Of a stretch of 64,000 nt of DNA, positions 24,841 to 36,600 are shown piece by piece. How positions within the stretch are numbered: position 1 is the first letter of the stretch; each line of letters opens with the position of its first letter. The stretch is from Acanthopleura granulata (Eukaryota > Mollusca > Polyplacophora > Chitonida > Chitonidae): the NCBI GenBank assembly GCA_016165875.1, contig JABBOT010000002.1:1327540-1391539 (forward strand), written 5' to 3'. A program made the position numbers and the translations under genes. Below the pieces are notes generated by a model that saw only the letters and a list, made by a program, of their open reading frames with translations, was not told the DNA's origin and did not search any database.

Positions 24841-25357
24841 TACAACATATATTTTATGTACGTCTTGAAACAGAAGAAGAATTCGTGTGGAAATATAACT
24901 GGTTTCAAGGGTAGAAATTGTCGCACCAGTTTTGGCTGAAACCATCATCACCATCGCCTGAGAGAATGTGACATATATCCCCTCTCCCACGCACCCACTG
25001 TCTAATTTTTTGGCAAGATCCGCCTCTGTTTATGTATGTGTAAAGCTAACATTGAATTAGAATTAGGGTGACGGCCATGTGTTTTTAGGATTAGCAGGCA
25101 TTAAATGTTAGTTTTATGTTTTACCACCCGCTGTCTACTTCGTTTGCCGCATAGATAAACTTTAATTGCATCAAAATCATGTTACTACAATTAATATGAG
25201 AATACTTCACAACAGCTCTAACCTTTTATTGTCTGTAAGGAGCATCCATTGACAAACATCAAACGGGTTTGACTGTGCCCTGCTGCCAACGTGTAGACGG
25301 AAGCTCAAGACGAAGATTCGACGGACAAAATATGTCACACCATTGTGAACTTGTACT

Positions 25358-25621
25358 GTGACAGCATCTCCCGGAGACAGTTTGTCACCAACGGATTCTG
25401 GATGGTCATTGTGTGACAGCCTACTGAAGCCAACATGGTTCGAAGGGCCAACTATAACAGGTAGTTTGTACACTAATGACAGAAATAATTCAAAGGACAT
25501 TACGGTGGAAACTGACAAAGAGTTGGAAGAAGAAAGCATCGATGGACTAGACAGTGATTCACATGGTGAAGCTTCGAGTGAAAATTCCGACTCAGATGAG
25601 GAGGATGCCGGTAACACGTAG
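25358..25621 (+). CDS. Acidic-tailed ORF, possible terminal exon or element remnant
   Basis: An 87-codon frame ends in a strongly acidic, serine-rich tail (KELEEESIDGLDSD then EASSENSDSDEEDAGNT) and a TAG stop. Upstream in the same frame is a basic stretch, RRKLKTKIRRTKYV, but a TGA separates it. This could be the last exon of an unplaced gene, or the decayed 3' end of a retroelement polyprotein. The antisense strand is also open over the same span. No catalytic motif is visible. Confidence 0.25.
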   Translation: MTASPGDSLSPTDSGWSLCDSLLKPTWFEGPTITGSLYTNDRNNSKDITVETDKELEEESIDGLDSDSHGEASSENSDSDEEDAGNT

Positions 25622-26267
25622 GACTACAGGCGAAATGTCCAGTCTGTCTAAATGGTTAACATATGTCTTTGTATTCGTTCACATAACATTGCACAGAATT
25701 AGTTTGAACATTTTCAGTCACTGTCAAAGAGAATGCAGTTCTTTTTGTTAAAGATTATTGTTAACTTTATTTTTGGGTCAAGTGGCCTTGAATTTTGACC
25801 TTTATCAGACATATGGACTTCTTGTTTACCTTGTCAAGATAACTGAAAACCGCTGGCCGTTCTACTTTTTTGACCTGTTCGAAAATGTCTCGCAGTGCCC
25901 ATCCATGATAGCTGGGGCTATTCCGAATATTAGTATTTTTTATCTTGCTTCGACTGGCTAAGTCACCAGCTGATCTAGCTCAAGTTTTGGATATCACTTG
26001 TGTACGTCTGACGGGCACAGCCTACCAGGAAAAATGTCTGGCAGGCGTCAATCATAACGCCGTGGACCATGCCAAATATTTTGTCCTATATGTTTCACTG
26101 GGTTAACTTGCGAGGTGATCTAGCTCTTTCTCTGGGCCCTGCAGACCACTCCCACCAGAACATACACGGCAGACGTCCATTTCCTTGCGTTCATGGCCAT
26201 ACACATGGATTACTGACTTAGAAATTAGTTAATTTTCCTGCTAGATTAAGTCCCACTTACTCCCTGT

Positions 26268-26318
26268 CTGTTACGACCGGAGAGGAAGCCAGCATGAGCT
26301 AGACTTGAACTCGCTGTG
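26268..26318 (-). repeat. SINE family A fragment (promoter region)
   Basis: Plus-strand TTACGACCGGAGAGGAAGCC then AGCATGAGCTAGACTTGAAC is the reverse complement of the family's B-box region. It runs straight into a 27-bp minisatellite. Confidence 0.6.
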
Positions 26319-26471
26319 CATGTATGTTTAACTTAACTCGCTGTGCATGTATGTTTAACTTAACTTACTTTGCATGCATGTATAACTTAACTCACTGTGC
26401 ATATATGTATAACTTAACTCACTGTGCATGTATTTATAACTTAACTCACTGTACATGTATGTGTAACTTAC
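26310..26471 (+). repeat. 27-bp minisatellite, 6 copies
   Basis: Six in-register copies of CTCACTGTGCATGTATGTAT plus AACTTAA. The first half-unit, CTCGCTGTG, is the continuation of the SINE B-box sequence that precedes it. Confidence 0.85.
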
Positions 26472-26780
26472 CCAATGAGAGCATGATAGAGAAACCAAGC
26501 ATCCAGTTTGTTCATTGAGCTTACAGGTAAGACACACTTGCTCACCTCACAGCTAACTTTTTTACGACCTCTGTTGTAATGAATTATGCATTAGTTGGAC
26601 AGGGAATTTGTGCATTGGCGCAATAATAAGAAATAAGCGGTCGATCACGCTCGTGTGGGTATTTGTGAAGCCTATTTTTTAATTGAAAATCACCTGTCCT
26701 CCACCAATATGATGCGAGCATATCTGAACGTAATACCTAGGGTTTACCCCTGGGAATTCCGCTCCTATATTAAACTGACA

Positions 26781-26950
26781 GCGCCCTCGTGTATGTGTGC
26801 TCGGTTTCCTCCCAGCATAATGCTGGGCGCCGTCGTATAAGTGAAATATTCATGAGTACGGCGTAAAACACCAATCAAATAAATAAATAAATAAATGGTA
26901 TACATGTGAAAAAAAATTCTTGAGTGCGGTAAACAACAATAAAATAAATA
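26781..26950 (+). repeat. SINE family A 3' end with a second tail
   Basis: GGTTTCCTCCCAGCATAATG, GTCGTATAAGTGAAATATTC and AAAACACCAATCAAATAAAT are all present to about 26896. A second, shorter tail (TTCTTGAGTGCGGTAAACAA) follows to 26950. Confidence 0.75.
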
Positions 26951-28005
26951 AGGATCATTAATTTCGTTAAAAATTAATGTAAGCATACAATTTCACGATA
27001 ATGTCTGTTCTAATTTTCTTTTTACCCCACCTATGATGAATTCGGACGAAAATAATGTATATGTACTTATGGATTCAAACCTGCGGCCTCAGTGAGTACT
27101 CAAAAATGACTTTGGTCGAAGCCGGACTCTTATGTTCACTCCTACGTCTCCAGTTCGTCAAAGTCATTAAGTGGCTGCAATAAACAATATTACTGCATGG
27201 TCTGGGCCCTAAACACTTTAGGGGGAATAGTTCGTCATTTACAGTTGTCTGTTTTGGTACGCCCACATATCACAGGTCAAGTTAAAGATGGACTGTTTGT
27301 CTACTTGTGAAATGGCTTTACGACACGCACGTCGTGATTGGTCCAAAGGTCAGTACAATGCACACTTCCTTTCGAAATATTTCCGCGCATTCTAGTTTTA
27401 ACTATCCATTTGAGCTTTGTTCATCATCTGTTGTTTACTTTCGAGGGTAGGTTTCGGAAAAGCTATTGTTTGCGTGACTTTTTTTAACACCACCCATGGG
27501 AAGTAGATACACCATTGACAAAGAGATAAAGGTTTTCGTTAACGTTTTAAACGATTTACTGACCCAACAAACAAAAGTTAATTATCACATTCTAATAGCA
27601 GATTAAAGCCATTATAATTGTAATCTTTGAGGCGAACTAATTGAGTCTGTGTGAACACAGCTTAATAGATGTTCTGTTCGTTGACGAGAACAAATGAAAA
27701 CTTCAAATAACGTCCACAAAATATTGCTAACAATTTATGAAATAGTCAAAATTTTGTGCAAGTGACTGTTAAAGAGAATTGATATATACATGTACTATTA
27801 CACAATAACTAAACTAAAAGAACCATTAAATTGCGCGATGTTTTCATGATATACCACTTAGGTACATGTATATGCGTGACTATAGCAACTTCACTAACAA
27901 AATAATGGGATTCTATCATTAACTAAGCTTGTGTATTGTCGGGGTACACTTTGATCAACATTGCAGAAATAAACATTGCCTATTATAAAACGACGATTCC
28001 TTGAG
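26951..28005. other. Gene-free stretch, 3' flank of the secreted-protein gene
   Basis: AT-rich DNA with no supported exon. It lies downstream of the minus-strand 618-aa gene and should contain its 3' end; no canonical minus-strand AATAAA was seen close to the stop codon. Confidence 0.4.
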
Positions 28006-29862
28006 TTATTGCAAGAGTTCAATTTTCCAGTCAGAACCGGTATTTTCCTCCCCAGATCCACACCTGTTGATGAAGTCCACAGTAGAAGCTTCTTGGGTCT
28101 CCCATCCATTGGTCAGATGGTTGACCGTCCGACTGTTGGTCACGATGGTGTCCACGCCGTTAGTGGCGTCACTGGTCCATGGTGCTATGAAGCGAACCAG
28201 CGGGGAAGTTTCCGTGTCGATGTTGACGTTAGCGCCAGTGATGGTAAATTCAGCCGTCTCGGAGGTCGCGTCGATCAGGAGACTCACGGTGCTGTTGTCC
28301 AAGAAGGTTACGTTCATGGACAGTTCTGTGGGGTTTACGTTCACCGACCGTATGCCGGCCACGCCCGGTGCCAGCTTGAACGTGGATCGCTCGCCAGGCG
28401 GAAGGAACTGCCCCAGTATTGGTGACGTCAGCGAGATGGACCCGTCTTGGGTCAGTTCGAATATCGGCACCGTGTCCAGCCCTCCGTTAGGCCTGAGATT
28501 TACGACTATGGCATCTGCGCCATTCACAGGCGCCGAGTTTATCCCGCTTACAGTCATGGTCGGACGGTCAGGGTTGGCCGGATCACCAGACGAAATAGCC
28601 TCGATGGAAAACTGTTGAGCGTCAACAGATACAGGGTTTTCCGACTCTCTATCTCTTACGAACAGTCGGATATAGTCGATTGCGATTTGGGTCGGTTTCT
28701 CGGCTTCCACAGCGATTTCCAGTTTATTTTGTCCAAGGGGGTCTAATCCCAATTTTCCCACAGCGAATTGCCAAACGTTTTTTAAAACGATGTCATCAAA
28801 TGTTTTGAAGAGAGGAGGGGACATTTCACTGTTGTCGAAAAGTGCCTGAACCGATACGTTCACGGGCAACTCAGGAGCAACTAAGGATATTTCAACGTAG
28901 GCTGAGTCATTCGGAATGTTGAGCAAACCGGGGAATTGTTCGCCATTAAAACTCACCTGGAACTGGTTCATCGAAGACGTGTCTATGGTTCCGAGAAATT
29001 CTGCGTCAGGCGTTCCAATGACGAACTCGACGGGTTGCTTAATGCTGCCCGATGGGATGTGGGAGAACTCCCCGGCGTTCCCGTCCTCATTGCCGATCTG
29101 CCAAATAACGGCCGGGGTTCCAGCGTTCCGCGCGGAACCCCCACCACCGACGTACCAAGGTGTTACGGTCACAACTCTGCAAGGAACCAACGGACGCGGA
29201 AACATATCGATAGCCGCTACCGTCTGGCCGTCCTCAGAGGTGATGAGACCTTGGTTCTGAAGCAGAAGCACAGCCTCAGCACCTTCTACCGGGTCACCCG
29301 CCTCCTCATCATAGTCAAACTCTTCCACAACCCTGTCCAGGCATTTCTCGCAACGTAAGTACTCTTCGTCTTTGAAATCCGGAATATCGACGTTAAGCTG
29401 CACAGTATCCAGCTCTACGCCGTGCGCGTCGGTTTGGTTCAGACTGAACTGCACCTTATGGAAGCCTGGTGGAAGCCGTTTGGGCTCTCCGACGACACCA
29501 GAAGACAGGAAAAGGTTCCAATTGTTTCCCCAGTCAGTGTGAGCTTCACTGTCGAAGGAACCCACAAGTTGTTCGTTAATGAATACGGGGACATTGTCCC
29601 CTTCGCCGTCGTTTGAGTACCTGACATCCTCGACAGTCACCGTGGCTTCTACTGGAAGGCAGAACAAAATTGCCGCATAATGTCCAGTCTTCAGTACTAC
29701 ACTCTGTTGTCCAGAGGCGTTAGATCGTGGAATAATGGCGTCAATGTCCGAGTTTTCTAGATAGTTCTGGAAATCGAATTGGATGGACGCTCCAGTGGCA
29801 CCGGGGGGATTCGACAAAAAGACTGTCCTTACCAGTAAAACCCAAAACAAGGAAAGATCCAT
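28006..29862 (-). CDS. Intronless 618-aa secreted protein, unknown function
   Basis: A single uninterrupted frame of 618 codons. Residues 1-25 look like a signal peptide (MDLSLFWVLLVRTVFLSN then small residues). Residues about 75-160 form a compact motif-rich block: VEDVRYSNDGEGDNVPVFIN, then a WGNNWN...SG segment, LPPGFHKVQF and HGVELDTVQL. This looks like a jelly-roll, galactose-binding-type domain of invertebrate extracellular proteins. A CEKC pair at 171-174 and acidic DYDEEAGD follow, then a Gly/Ala segment (YVGGGGSARNAG) and a long beta-rich tail. Several N-glycosylation sequons (NAS, NQT, NDS, NVS, NVT, NST) fit secretion. No transmembrane segment or catalytic motif is seen. Base composition is clearly less AT-rich than the flanks. 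Start choice is supported by the signal peptide and the upstream TATA box. The family is not recognised. Confidence 0.85.
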   Translation of the reverse strand: MDLSLFWVLLVRTVFLSNPPGATGASIQFDFQNYLENSDIDAIIPRSNASGQQSVVLKTGHYAAILFCLPVEATVTVEDVRYSNDGEGDNVPVFINEQLVGSFDSEAHTDWGNNWNLFLSSGVVGEPKRLPPGFHKVQFSLNQTDAHGVELDTVQLNVDIPDFKDEEYLRCEKCLDRVVEEFDYDEEAGDPVEGAEAVLLLQNQGLITSEDGQTVAAIDMFPRPLVPCRVVTVTPWYVGGGGSARNAGTPAVIWQIGNEDGNAGEFSHIPSGSIKQPVEFVIGTPDAEFLGTIDTSSMNQFQVSFNGEQFPGLLNIPNDSAYVEISLVAPELPVNVSVQALFDNSEMSPPLFKTFDDIVLKNVWQFAVGKLGLDPLGQNKLEIAVEAEKPTQIAIDYIRLFVRDRESENPVSVDAQQFSIEAISSGDPANPDRPTMTVSGINSAPVNGADAIVVNLRPNGGLDTVPIFELTQDGSISLTSPILGQFLPPGERSTFKLAPGVAGIRSVNVNPTELSMNVTFLDNSTVSLLIDATSETAEFTITGANVNIDTETSPLVRFIAPWTSDATNGVDTIVTNSRTVNHLTNGWETQEASTVDFINRCGSGEENTGSDWKIELLQ

Positions 29863-29944
29863 TACTCGCCTCCTTGCGAACGTTTTCGTTGAAAAAAAAG
29901 CTCACTGGCTCTGCAATCAGGTATATAGTCTTTCTTTCAGGGCT

Positions 29945-29956
29945 CTTATTTATATA
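29945..29956 (-). promoter_or_regulatory. TATA box of the secreted-protein gene
   Basis: Minus-strand TATATAAATAAG lies about 85-95 bp before the ATG at 29862. Transcription would be expected to start near 29920-29925, leaving a 5' leader of about 60 nt without an intron. Confidence 0.55.
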
Positions 29957-29999
29957 CGCTTGTCCGCTCAAAATACGTTGATCCCGCCCTAAAGTTGAT

Positions 30000-31042
30000 T
30001 GTCACTTGAATTTTTGTCTCATGGTGTCATTTTACGGCCGTCACTAACTTTCGAGGGGGTGGTCCACACAGGTCCGCGGTTGTGCCATAGTAGAATGTCA
30101 CCAAAATTTTTCTTCATCTACTCCCGCCCACGCGCACATGCAGTGGTGAGAAAGTAAGCGGTGATTCTAAATGAAATATATTTAAATTCTGATATACTCC
30201 TCCCAAAAGAAAACAAATTAAATGTAGTACACCCTGTTGTAATAACATCGCCTTTATCTCATAGCGGGGAAATATTACATGTAGTCATCTTTAGCACATG
30301 TCAAATAGAGGCGTATAACCATCCTTCTTTACGTCACAGCCAAATGGGCGAGAAAAGGGGGAAATAGCCGAAAGCATTGAGAGTTAAATGAAGCGACGTC
30401 GCTAATCCTGTAGGTGTGAGCAACTGTACAATTGTGCACCTCACACATCACAACCTCCAGTGGTATATAGGCCTATGTAATCTGCCCCATACCACCTCGC
30501 CTAGGACAGTTCACGTTGTGGGTCACGATTATAGTGGAGGATGAAGATGCTTTGAAACATAAGTATATAACAAGTCACGGCCTGTGTCACTCGAGTTTGA
30601 GGAATGCTATAATTAAATCAATTTTACACACACTTTGTGTAACCCTTTAAAGCGTGAAAATATGGCACAACGAAGATGCAAATATTAAACCTATGTACGG
30701 TTTCTCTAGGGATATATATGATATATTTCTATATAGTAAGGAACCGCTCCTTGACTTCCAGATTCGCGACTTAGATTTTAGATCGAGGTAAGATTTGAAC
30801 AACAACTATATTTCCTATCGTGACGGTATTATTTATGACTGTAGTGTTCATAAATATTGTACTGATGCAAAGGAGGAGAATGAGTACAAAGTGGTCCGGA
30901 TTTTAAGAAAAAGATATAGTACTTCCATATTTCTCGCTGCTGTTTAATGAGGGTGAATCCATTCCAAGAAACCGCAGATATTTATATTCTCTGTTTAGAT
31001 CCACAGTTTCCCACAGAACTGTATGAGGAACATGGTAACTTT
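30000..31042. other. Gene-free stretch
   Basis: Unique AT-rich DNA upstream of the secreted-protein promoter. No exon or named repeat is supported. Confidence 0.4.
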
Positions 31043-31156
31043 TTCATTACGTCCAGTACAGATATATTCACTGTCCATTCTTCATTACGTTCAGTACAGA
31101 TATATTCACTCTCCATTCTTCATTACGTCCAGTACAGATATATTCACTGTCCATTC
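31043..31156 (+). repeat. 38-bp tandem repeat, 3 copies
   Basis: Three near-identical copies of a unit beginning TTCATTACGTCCAGTACAGA; only two positions differ, both in the middle copy. Confidence 0.85.
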
Positions 31157-31189
31157 TCGCTTTACCAGATGCCACCCCATCTCACCTAT

Positions 31190-31400
31190 CGCCTTGTAGG
31201 TGGGCTGGTGTTATGGTGGCTTGGTTCTGTGTGTGGTGGGCTTTTGATCTGGGTTGACTGGTTATCTTGTGGACTAGTGATCTTGAAGGCCTGGTGGTCT
31301 GGGTGGTCTGGTTGTCTGGGTGGACTGGTGATTTGGTGGGCTGGTGGTCTGCATGGTGGCCTTGTAACAATCTGGATACCCTGGTAATCTTTTGTTCTGT
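31190..31400 (+). repeat. G/T-rich strand-asymmetric tract
   Basis: The plus strand is dominated by G and T, with irregular repeats such as GGTGGGCTGGTG, GGTGGTCTG and GGTTGTCTGGG. Cytosine and adenine are rare. The long open frames over it are composition artefacts. Confidence 0.6.
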
Positions 31401-31572
31401 TGGTCAGGTACGTGGTTTTCCTGCTTTCCATCGATCAATAGGGTATTCTAGATCATATGATCGATGCATCACCCGCAAACAAATAAATGAAAATCCACTG
31501 AAATTTTACGATTTTGTGAAATATTTAGAGGACAGATAGTTTATAGAGAAAGACCTCGTAAATATGAACTTA

Positions 31573-31985
31573 GGGTGAGTAAAAAGACCATTTAAAACTC
31601 TATCTGAAAATACCTTCCCTGAATTTTTTAGATTTTGTTTTTCACCAAACTAAAGGCAATCAAATGTTTTATTTGTGTTGTGGGTTTTGTGGACCATTTT
31701 GAAGATGTGGTTCACCAGGGAAGTCTTTGGCCCAAAAGCAGAAATATAATGTCATATTAGCGTTTTCATACAGAGGCAGACATTACAGGAGTACTCATCA
31801 CAACTCCTTTATTCAGAGCTGAATATAAAGGTGTACACAAAGTTATCAATATGGTCAATTAAACCCACCGTACAATCAAAACATTTGACTGCGTTTATAA
31901 AAAAATTCAGTGAAGCTATTTTCAGGTACACTTTTTAATGGTCTTTTCATTTGCCATAAGTTCATTTTTACGAAGTCTTTACCTT
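31573..31985. mobile_element. Palindromic MITE-like element, family 2, copy 2
   Basis: The left arm (GTAAAAAGACCATTTAAAA, TTTTTTAGATTTTG, GTGGGTTTTGTGGACCATTT) is mirrored by the right arm (TATGGTCAATTAAACCCACC, AAAAATTCAGTGAAGC, TTTTTAATGGTC). The centre is not palindromic. Confidence 0.6.
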
Positions 31986-32102
31986 TAACGTATCGCAAGC
32001 CAGTTGTCTGCATAAAATCACTACCGGTACTGACAGGCCGTATCGGTTACGTTGCTGATTTTTGACCCACTACTGGCCTCTACTGGCCTGTATATTTTAA
32101 CG

Positions 32103-33130
32103 GTAGTCTACCGGTGAGCTACCTTCTATATTTTATAGACGGTCGGTTGGTCGAATGATCTACTCAGCTGATGTATATTGCTGGCGATTTAACTTGACTG
32201 GTGCTTGACTCTGAGGTCGCTGGTGCGAAAGCTCAAGTAGCATAATCTCCGCCAATTTTCAGCACTGGAACCTGTGCTATCCAGAAAGTGCAATAAACTC
32301 TAATAACGACTTTCTAAATGACGTCTACCAATGTGATATTTTCTCCTAAGGACCATCAGAAGGGAAGTCTACCGTTCAGTTACATGCACCTTCTATTTTT
32401 TGTAGATGGCCGGTTGGTCGAGTGGTCAACACTGCCGACATGTATTGCTGGCGATTTGGTGCCTGACTGGCTGGCTTCGATACCTAGAGTAGCCTCAACC
32501 AATTTTCAGCTCTAGAACCAGTGCTATATCCAGAAAGTGTAATCTTTAGTAACCATAATACTGTTACTTAAATTCACTTCAGAGCAGGTAATGCATGACC
32601 AGGGAATGAAAAGCGTGTCCATCAGAGGAGATAATGCATGTCCATCAGAGGGGAAATGCATGTCCATCAGAGGGGAAATGCATGCCCATCAGAGGAGGTA
32701 ATGCATGTCCATCAGAGGGGAAATGCATGTCCATCAGAGGGGTAATGCATGTCCATCAGAGGGGAAATGCATGTCCATCAGAGGGATAATGCATGTCAGT
32801 CAGAGGAGGTAATGCATGTCCATCAGAGGAGGTAATGTATGTCCATCAGAGGAGGGAATGCATGTCCATCAGAGGGGTAATACATGTTCGTGGTCTACCA
32901 GTCAGCTATCGGTCAGCTAGCCTAATGAATCAGATGTTGTATATGCTGCGGATACGGTAGGATACAACGTCTAATTCAATAGGCCACCTGTTATCTATTT
33001 TTTTGTAGAAGGCGGGTTGGTCAAGTGATCCGTAGACAGTTGGCATATATTGCTAGCGAATAAGAGTGACTTCAGCGGATTTTCAGCACTAGAACCTGTG
33101 CTGTATCTAGAAAGGCTACACTGTTACTTG
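32103..33130 (+). repeat. tRNA-like element, three copies around a minisatellite
   Basis: Copies at about 32105-32315, 32368-32570 and 32980-33130 share TTTTGTAGATGGCCGGTTGG, GTCGAGTGGTC, ATTGCTGGCGATT, CCAATTTTCAGC and GAACC(T/A)GTGCTAT, then CCAGAAAGTG. In the second copy GGTCGAGTGGTC (A-box-like) and GGCTTCGATACC (B-box-like, 32473-32484) are spaced as in a pol III promoter. Probably a tRNA-derived SINE amplified in tandem. Confidence 0.55.
32585..32888 (+). repeat. 20-21-bp minisatellite
   Basis: About 13 copies of a unit like GGTAATGCATGTCCATCAGA with purine-rich variation at the junction (GGGG, GGAG, GGGA). It lies between the second and third tRNA-like copies. Confidence 0.85.
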
Positions 33131-33677
33131 AATTTAGGCGTCGAATCCGACATTCTTATACCGGACATCAACCAAAATGGGCGCTCTGCATGTTTGAAAA
33201 ATCCAGGCAAGACCAATGAATTCACTTTCCAAATAACATGTAACAATCCATTGGATATGTTATTTATGTTGTTGGATATGTTTCTAACGTTCCAGAAGGT
33301 TTATGATTTTTGCCATAATTATTGCTGCAAAATTTTTTATTGTCTTTTTGCATCTTTAGAAATACTGATATGAATATATGACAGCGATTGTAGCCGCGAA
33401 ACCGCAGCAAACCCTCAGCTGAGAAAGAACGGGCTGTGTTACATCCCCTTGTTGTCAACAGAGGGCGCGACAGATGTGGACTTAACTGCAGGTTCAACAC
33501 CCTGAAAATCGAAGAAATGTTAAGCACCGTGTCTTTGGTTTGCTTGTATCTCGTCTGAAAACGTTTTCCGGAATGTCACTGCTGCCAGGTATACACCCAA
33601 CACACAATACATAAGTATTTTAAGCCCAGAAGAACAGTTTGCCAAGTGTTGTTGTTGTTGTTACGCTTTTTCTGAAA

Positions 33678-36600
33678 ATGGAAGACCGACGACAACCTCT
33701 TGTTATTTTTTGGGGCAGGTGACAACGGTTCAGTTTTTTTCACCTCAACATTTTCTCCTGAGTGATTGACTATTAATCAGTGGTCAGCGTGATATATTTT
33801 ACAATTTTAGTATCTTTTCATTGTTGTCACAATAGCTTCACTCTTTATCTTCACCATGTTCACTCACAGGTACTGGTTTGTTCGCAACGGTATTGTAATT
33901 TGCTCCATTTTGATTTTGCTGTTGTTTTGCAGATAATTTCTCAAGTATCGGTTGTGTACTTTGGTGTTGAAATAGCCACAATATCTTTGAATTAGCGACA
34001 CACTTATCTGGAAGTCAAAGATATAAAATTATACTTTAAAATAAGGGCCAGTCGTCTACCACCAAAATCTTTCTCATTGTATACGTGTGTGGTACATGTT
34101 AGAGATCCATGTTCAATCCTGAATTGGATGATGATCATTAAAGGATAGGCGAACAACATTTTTGTGGTCTCAGAGCGCCAGTATGTGATAATTTGTAGTT
34201 TTGCAGTCATGCCATAGAAGCCCTGAGCCAATTAACAGCACGGTCTTGGTCATAAGATGAGACTACTGGAGGTGAAAACAAAGTTAATTTTACCCAGGCA
34301 AGATAGGCGAGATATTACCATGACTATGAAAAATAAAGCTTTTAGACAAAAAACTTGTTTCTGGAAAAGTAAATGTAGTGATCCCGGTCACTAGACTGTT
34401 ACAAGGAAACAGTACCCAGACATGATGCTGGTCTTAAAAGTAGTTGTCATGTCAAGGATCAAAAAACAACATGGCAAACATTATCTCTGTTTTAAAATAA
34501 TATCTTTAAGTGTAAGACTGATACACATAATGACACCACAGTAAAAGTTATAATATGTCATGGCTGTGGTGTCAGTTCTTTGGTGTTGGATTTCATTATC
34601 AAAGGTTAGTGAACCAGTCTTCCACCAGTAAGTCCTTCATTAATTTCCTGAACAATGATGCTTTAATGATGGCACTCCAGATTCCTCCACCCCGAAAACT
34701 CACTGCCACCATGGAAGCGAAAACTGTAGAGATTCCCATGTTGTCTAGTGGTTAGGATTCCACGCTTTCACCAGTCAAATAAAGAAATAAATAGAACTGT
34801 AGAGTATGGTATGAAAAGACAAGCAAGCAAAGTAATGTTGGAAGATGTACACACTGGACAGGTATCCTGTCTGCCTCTCTGTCTGTAAACATTTTGTATC
34901 CCCTTGTAAACTCCAAAACTTCTGCACCAATTTTTCTGTGAACATGTGCTCTATGTTCACATCTCCAGATGTAAAAGTGTGCATTCAGACTTTTCATGCT
35001 TATTATGTTCACATCAATATTTATATTGGAAGTATGTATTTTTGACATCTATATTGAAGTTCATTTGCAATCTAATACTCAAGTAACCATTTATTTGATT
35101 TATCATTTAGGAAAACCCATAGTCTGTAGAGGGGTGAACATTTTTCAGATGTTTAATGCAGCAGATGAGATCATAAAGAACAACTAAAGAGATTTATAAA
35201 TAGAAACAAAAGTGAATAAAGTATGGTCTGAGAAAGACTAGTTTTCTGTAAACACCATTGTTACAGTAAATTACCTGGCTTATCAGTTGTATGCCTGTAG
35301 GAAGGGGATTACCTTTCTATATGTACGTTTAATGCACGAAAATGGGGATAGCTGAAAATCAAGGAAGGTAGTAGCAGGGGGTCTCTGTGGACAAGGGAGC
35401 TTCTGCAGTTTAACTGATGCTTGAAGGAGTGTTAATAAAATATCTTGGTAGTACAAGGGATGGTCGAAATGGAACTAATTGATCTAATTGAACTTTTCTG
35501 TGTTTCAGGTGATCATTTTGAACTAGATGATTACTGGATTAGCACAGATGAGTCAGATGTCAACAGCACAACTGCCCAAACGTCATCAACAGATAACACA
35601 TCTGGAGTGAACCACAAAACAGCGCAATGCATTGTGGGAAATGTGAATCATACTCAGTGGGTGGACGTTGTTGATATAGTCTGAATTTTTAAGTTAACCA
35701 TCTCATTGAAAGTATTAATCATCTGTTCCATAGATCCTATCCATTTGTTTCTTTTAAGATGTTCCACCATCCAACAGTACATTTCAAGAAATTCCTCTTT
35801 TATATAGGGGGCAGGAATGGGGAGAAGGGAGGTAATTTGATAGGCTGCATGCACCATGTCTTTTTTATTAAACTTGTATCCTGTTATTATAGTGATTATT
35901 TTTATTTTTTTTTCTTCTTTACTTGCAGAAATCCACAAGTGACAAGCCATCCAACTGTCTCACCCGCAACGACTTACATGCTTTCAAATAGTACATGTTT
36001 TTCTCCAGCTAGTTTGGTTTCATCAGGCTCTTGTCAGGTAAGTAACAAGGTGTTTTCATTTCTTGTGTTTTCCATTCATAATATTTCTATGCCCTAACAT
36101 GCAAATGTGTGAATTGTTATCTTTTTCCTTAAGGTAGTGTATAAATATGGTTTTTAAAACATAAACCTCCATCAGCTATCAACAGGCAGCCTGAGGGTTA
36201 ATGATCTGGATCAGCCATAGAGACATTACTGTAGCTCTTTTAGTGTTGGTAAGCTGATGGATGGAAAGCTACAGAGTGAAACTTGACGAAATTGCATGGG
36301 TAAGTTATACGTTCAGCCATCAGTCCATGGTTGAATGTTAAAAATAGAAAAAGTACATGTACAGTGTATAGGCCTACCATTCAATAACAGCACCCGGCCT
36401 TGGGCTACCTTTCCACCACTGCTTGCATTTGTTGTTATTATATACCTCATTGCCCTCCTTAAATCCGTAGTTTGAGCTGTAAACACTGTTATAACATTTG
36501 CAAGCAGCTTTGATACATCAGCATGAACAGATAACAGATCCCTCATACATTTATTTTGTAACGAAATGGAAAGGCTTCAGAAATCACAAAAGACTTCATC

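Noticed and set aside
25207..25617. 136-codon minus ORF
   Set aside because: Its serine-rich N-terminus is the complement of the acidic tail on the plus strand, and no domain is recognisable. A plus-strand reading is preferred at low confidence.
28001..29358. Several plus-strand ORFs of 99-205 codons
   Set aside because: They are shadows of the minus-strand 618-codon gene.
30947..31387. 146-codon plus ORF
   Set aside because: It spans a 38-bp tandem repeat and a G/T tract, and the translation is simple-sequence.
32585..32888. CRISPR-like repeat array
   Set aside because: Units of 20-21 bp are directly abutted with no unique spacers, and the genome is eukaryotic. It is a minisatellite.
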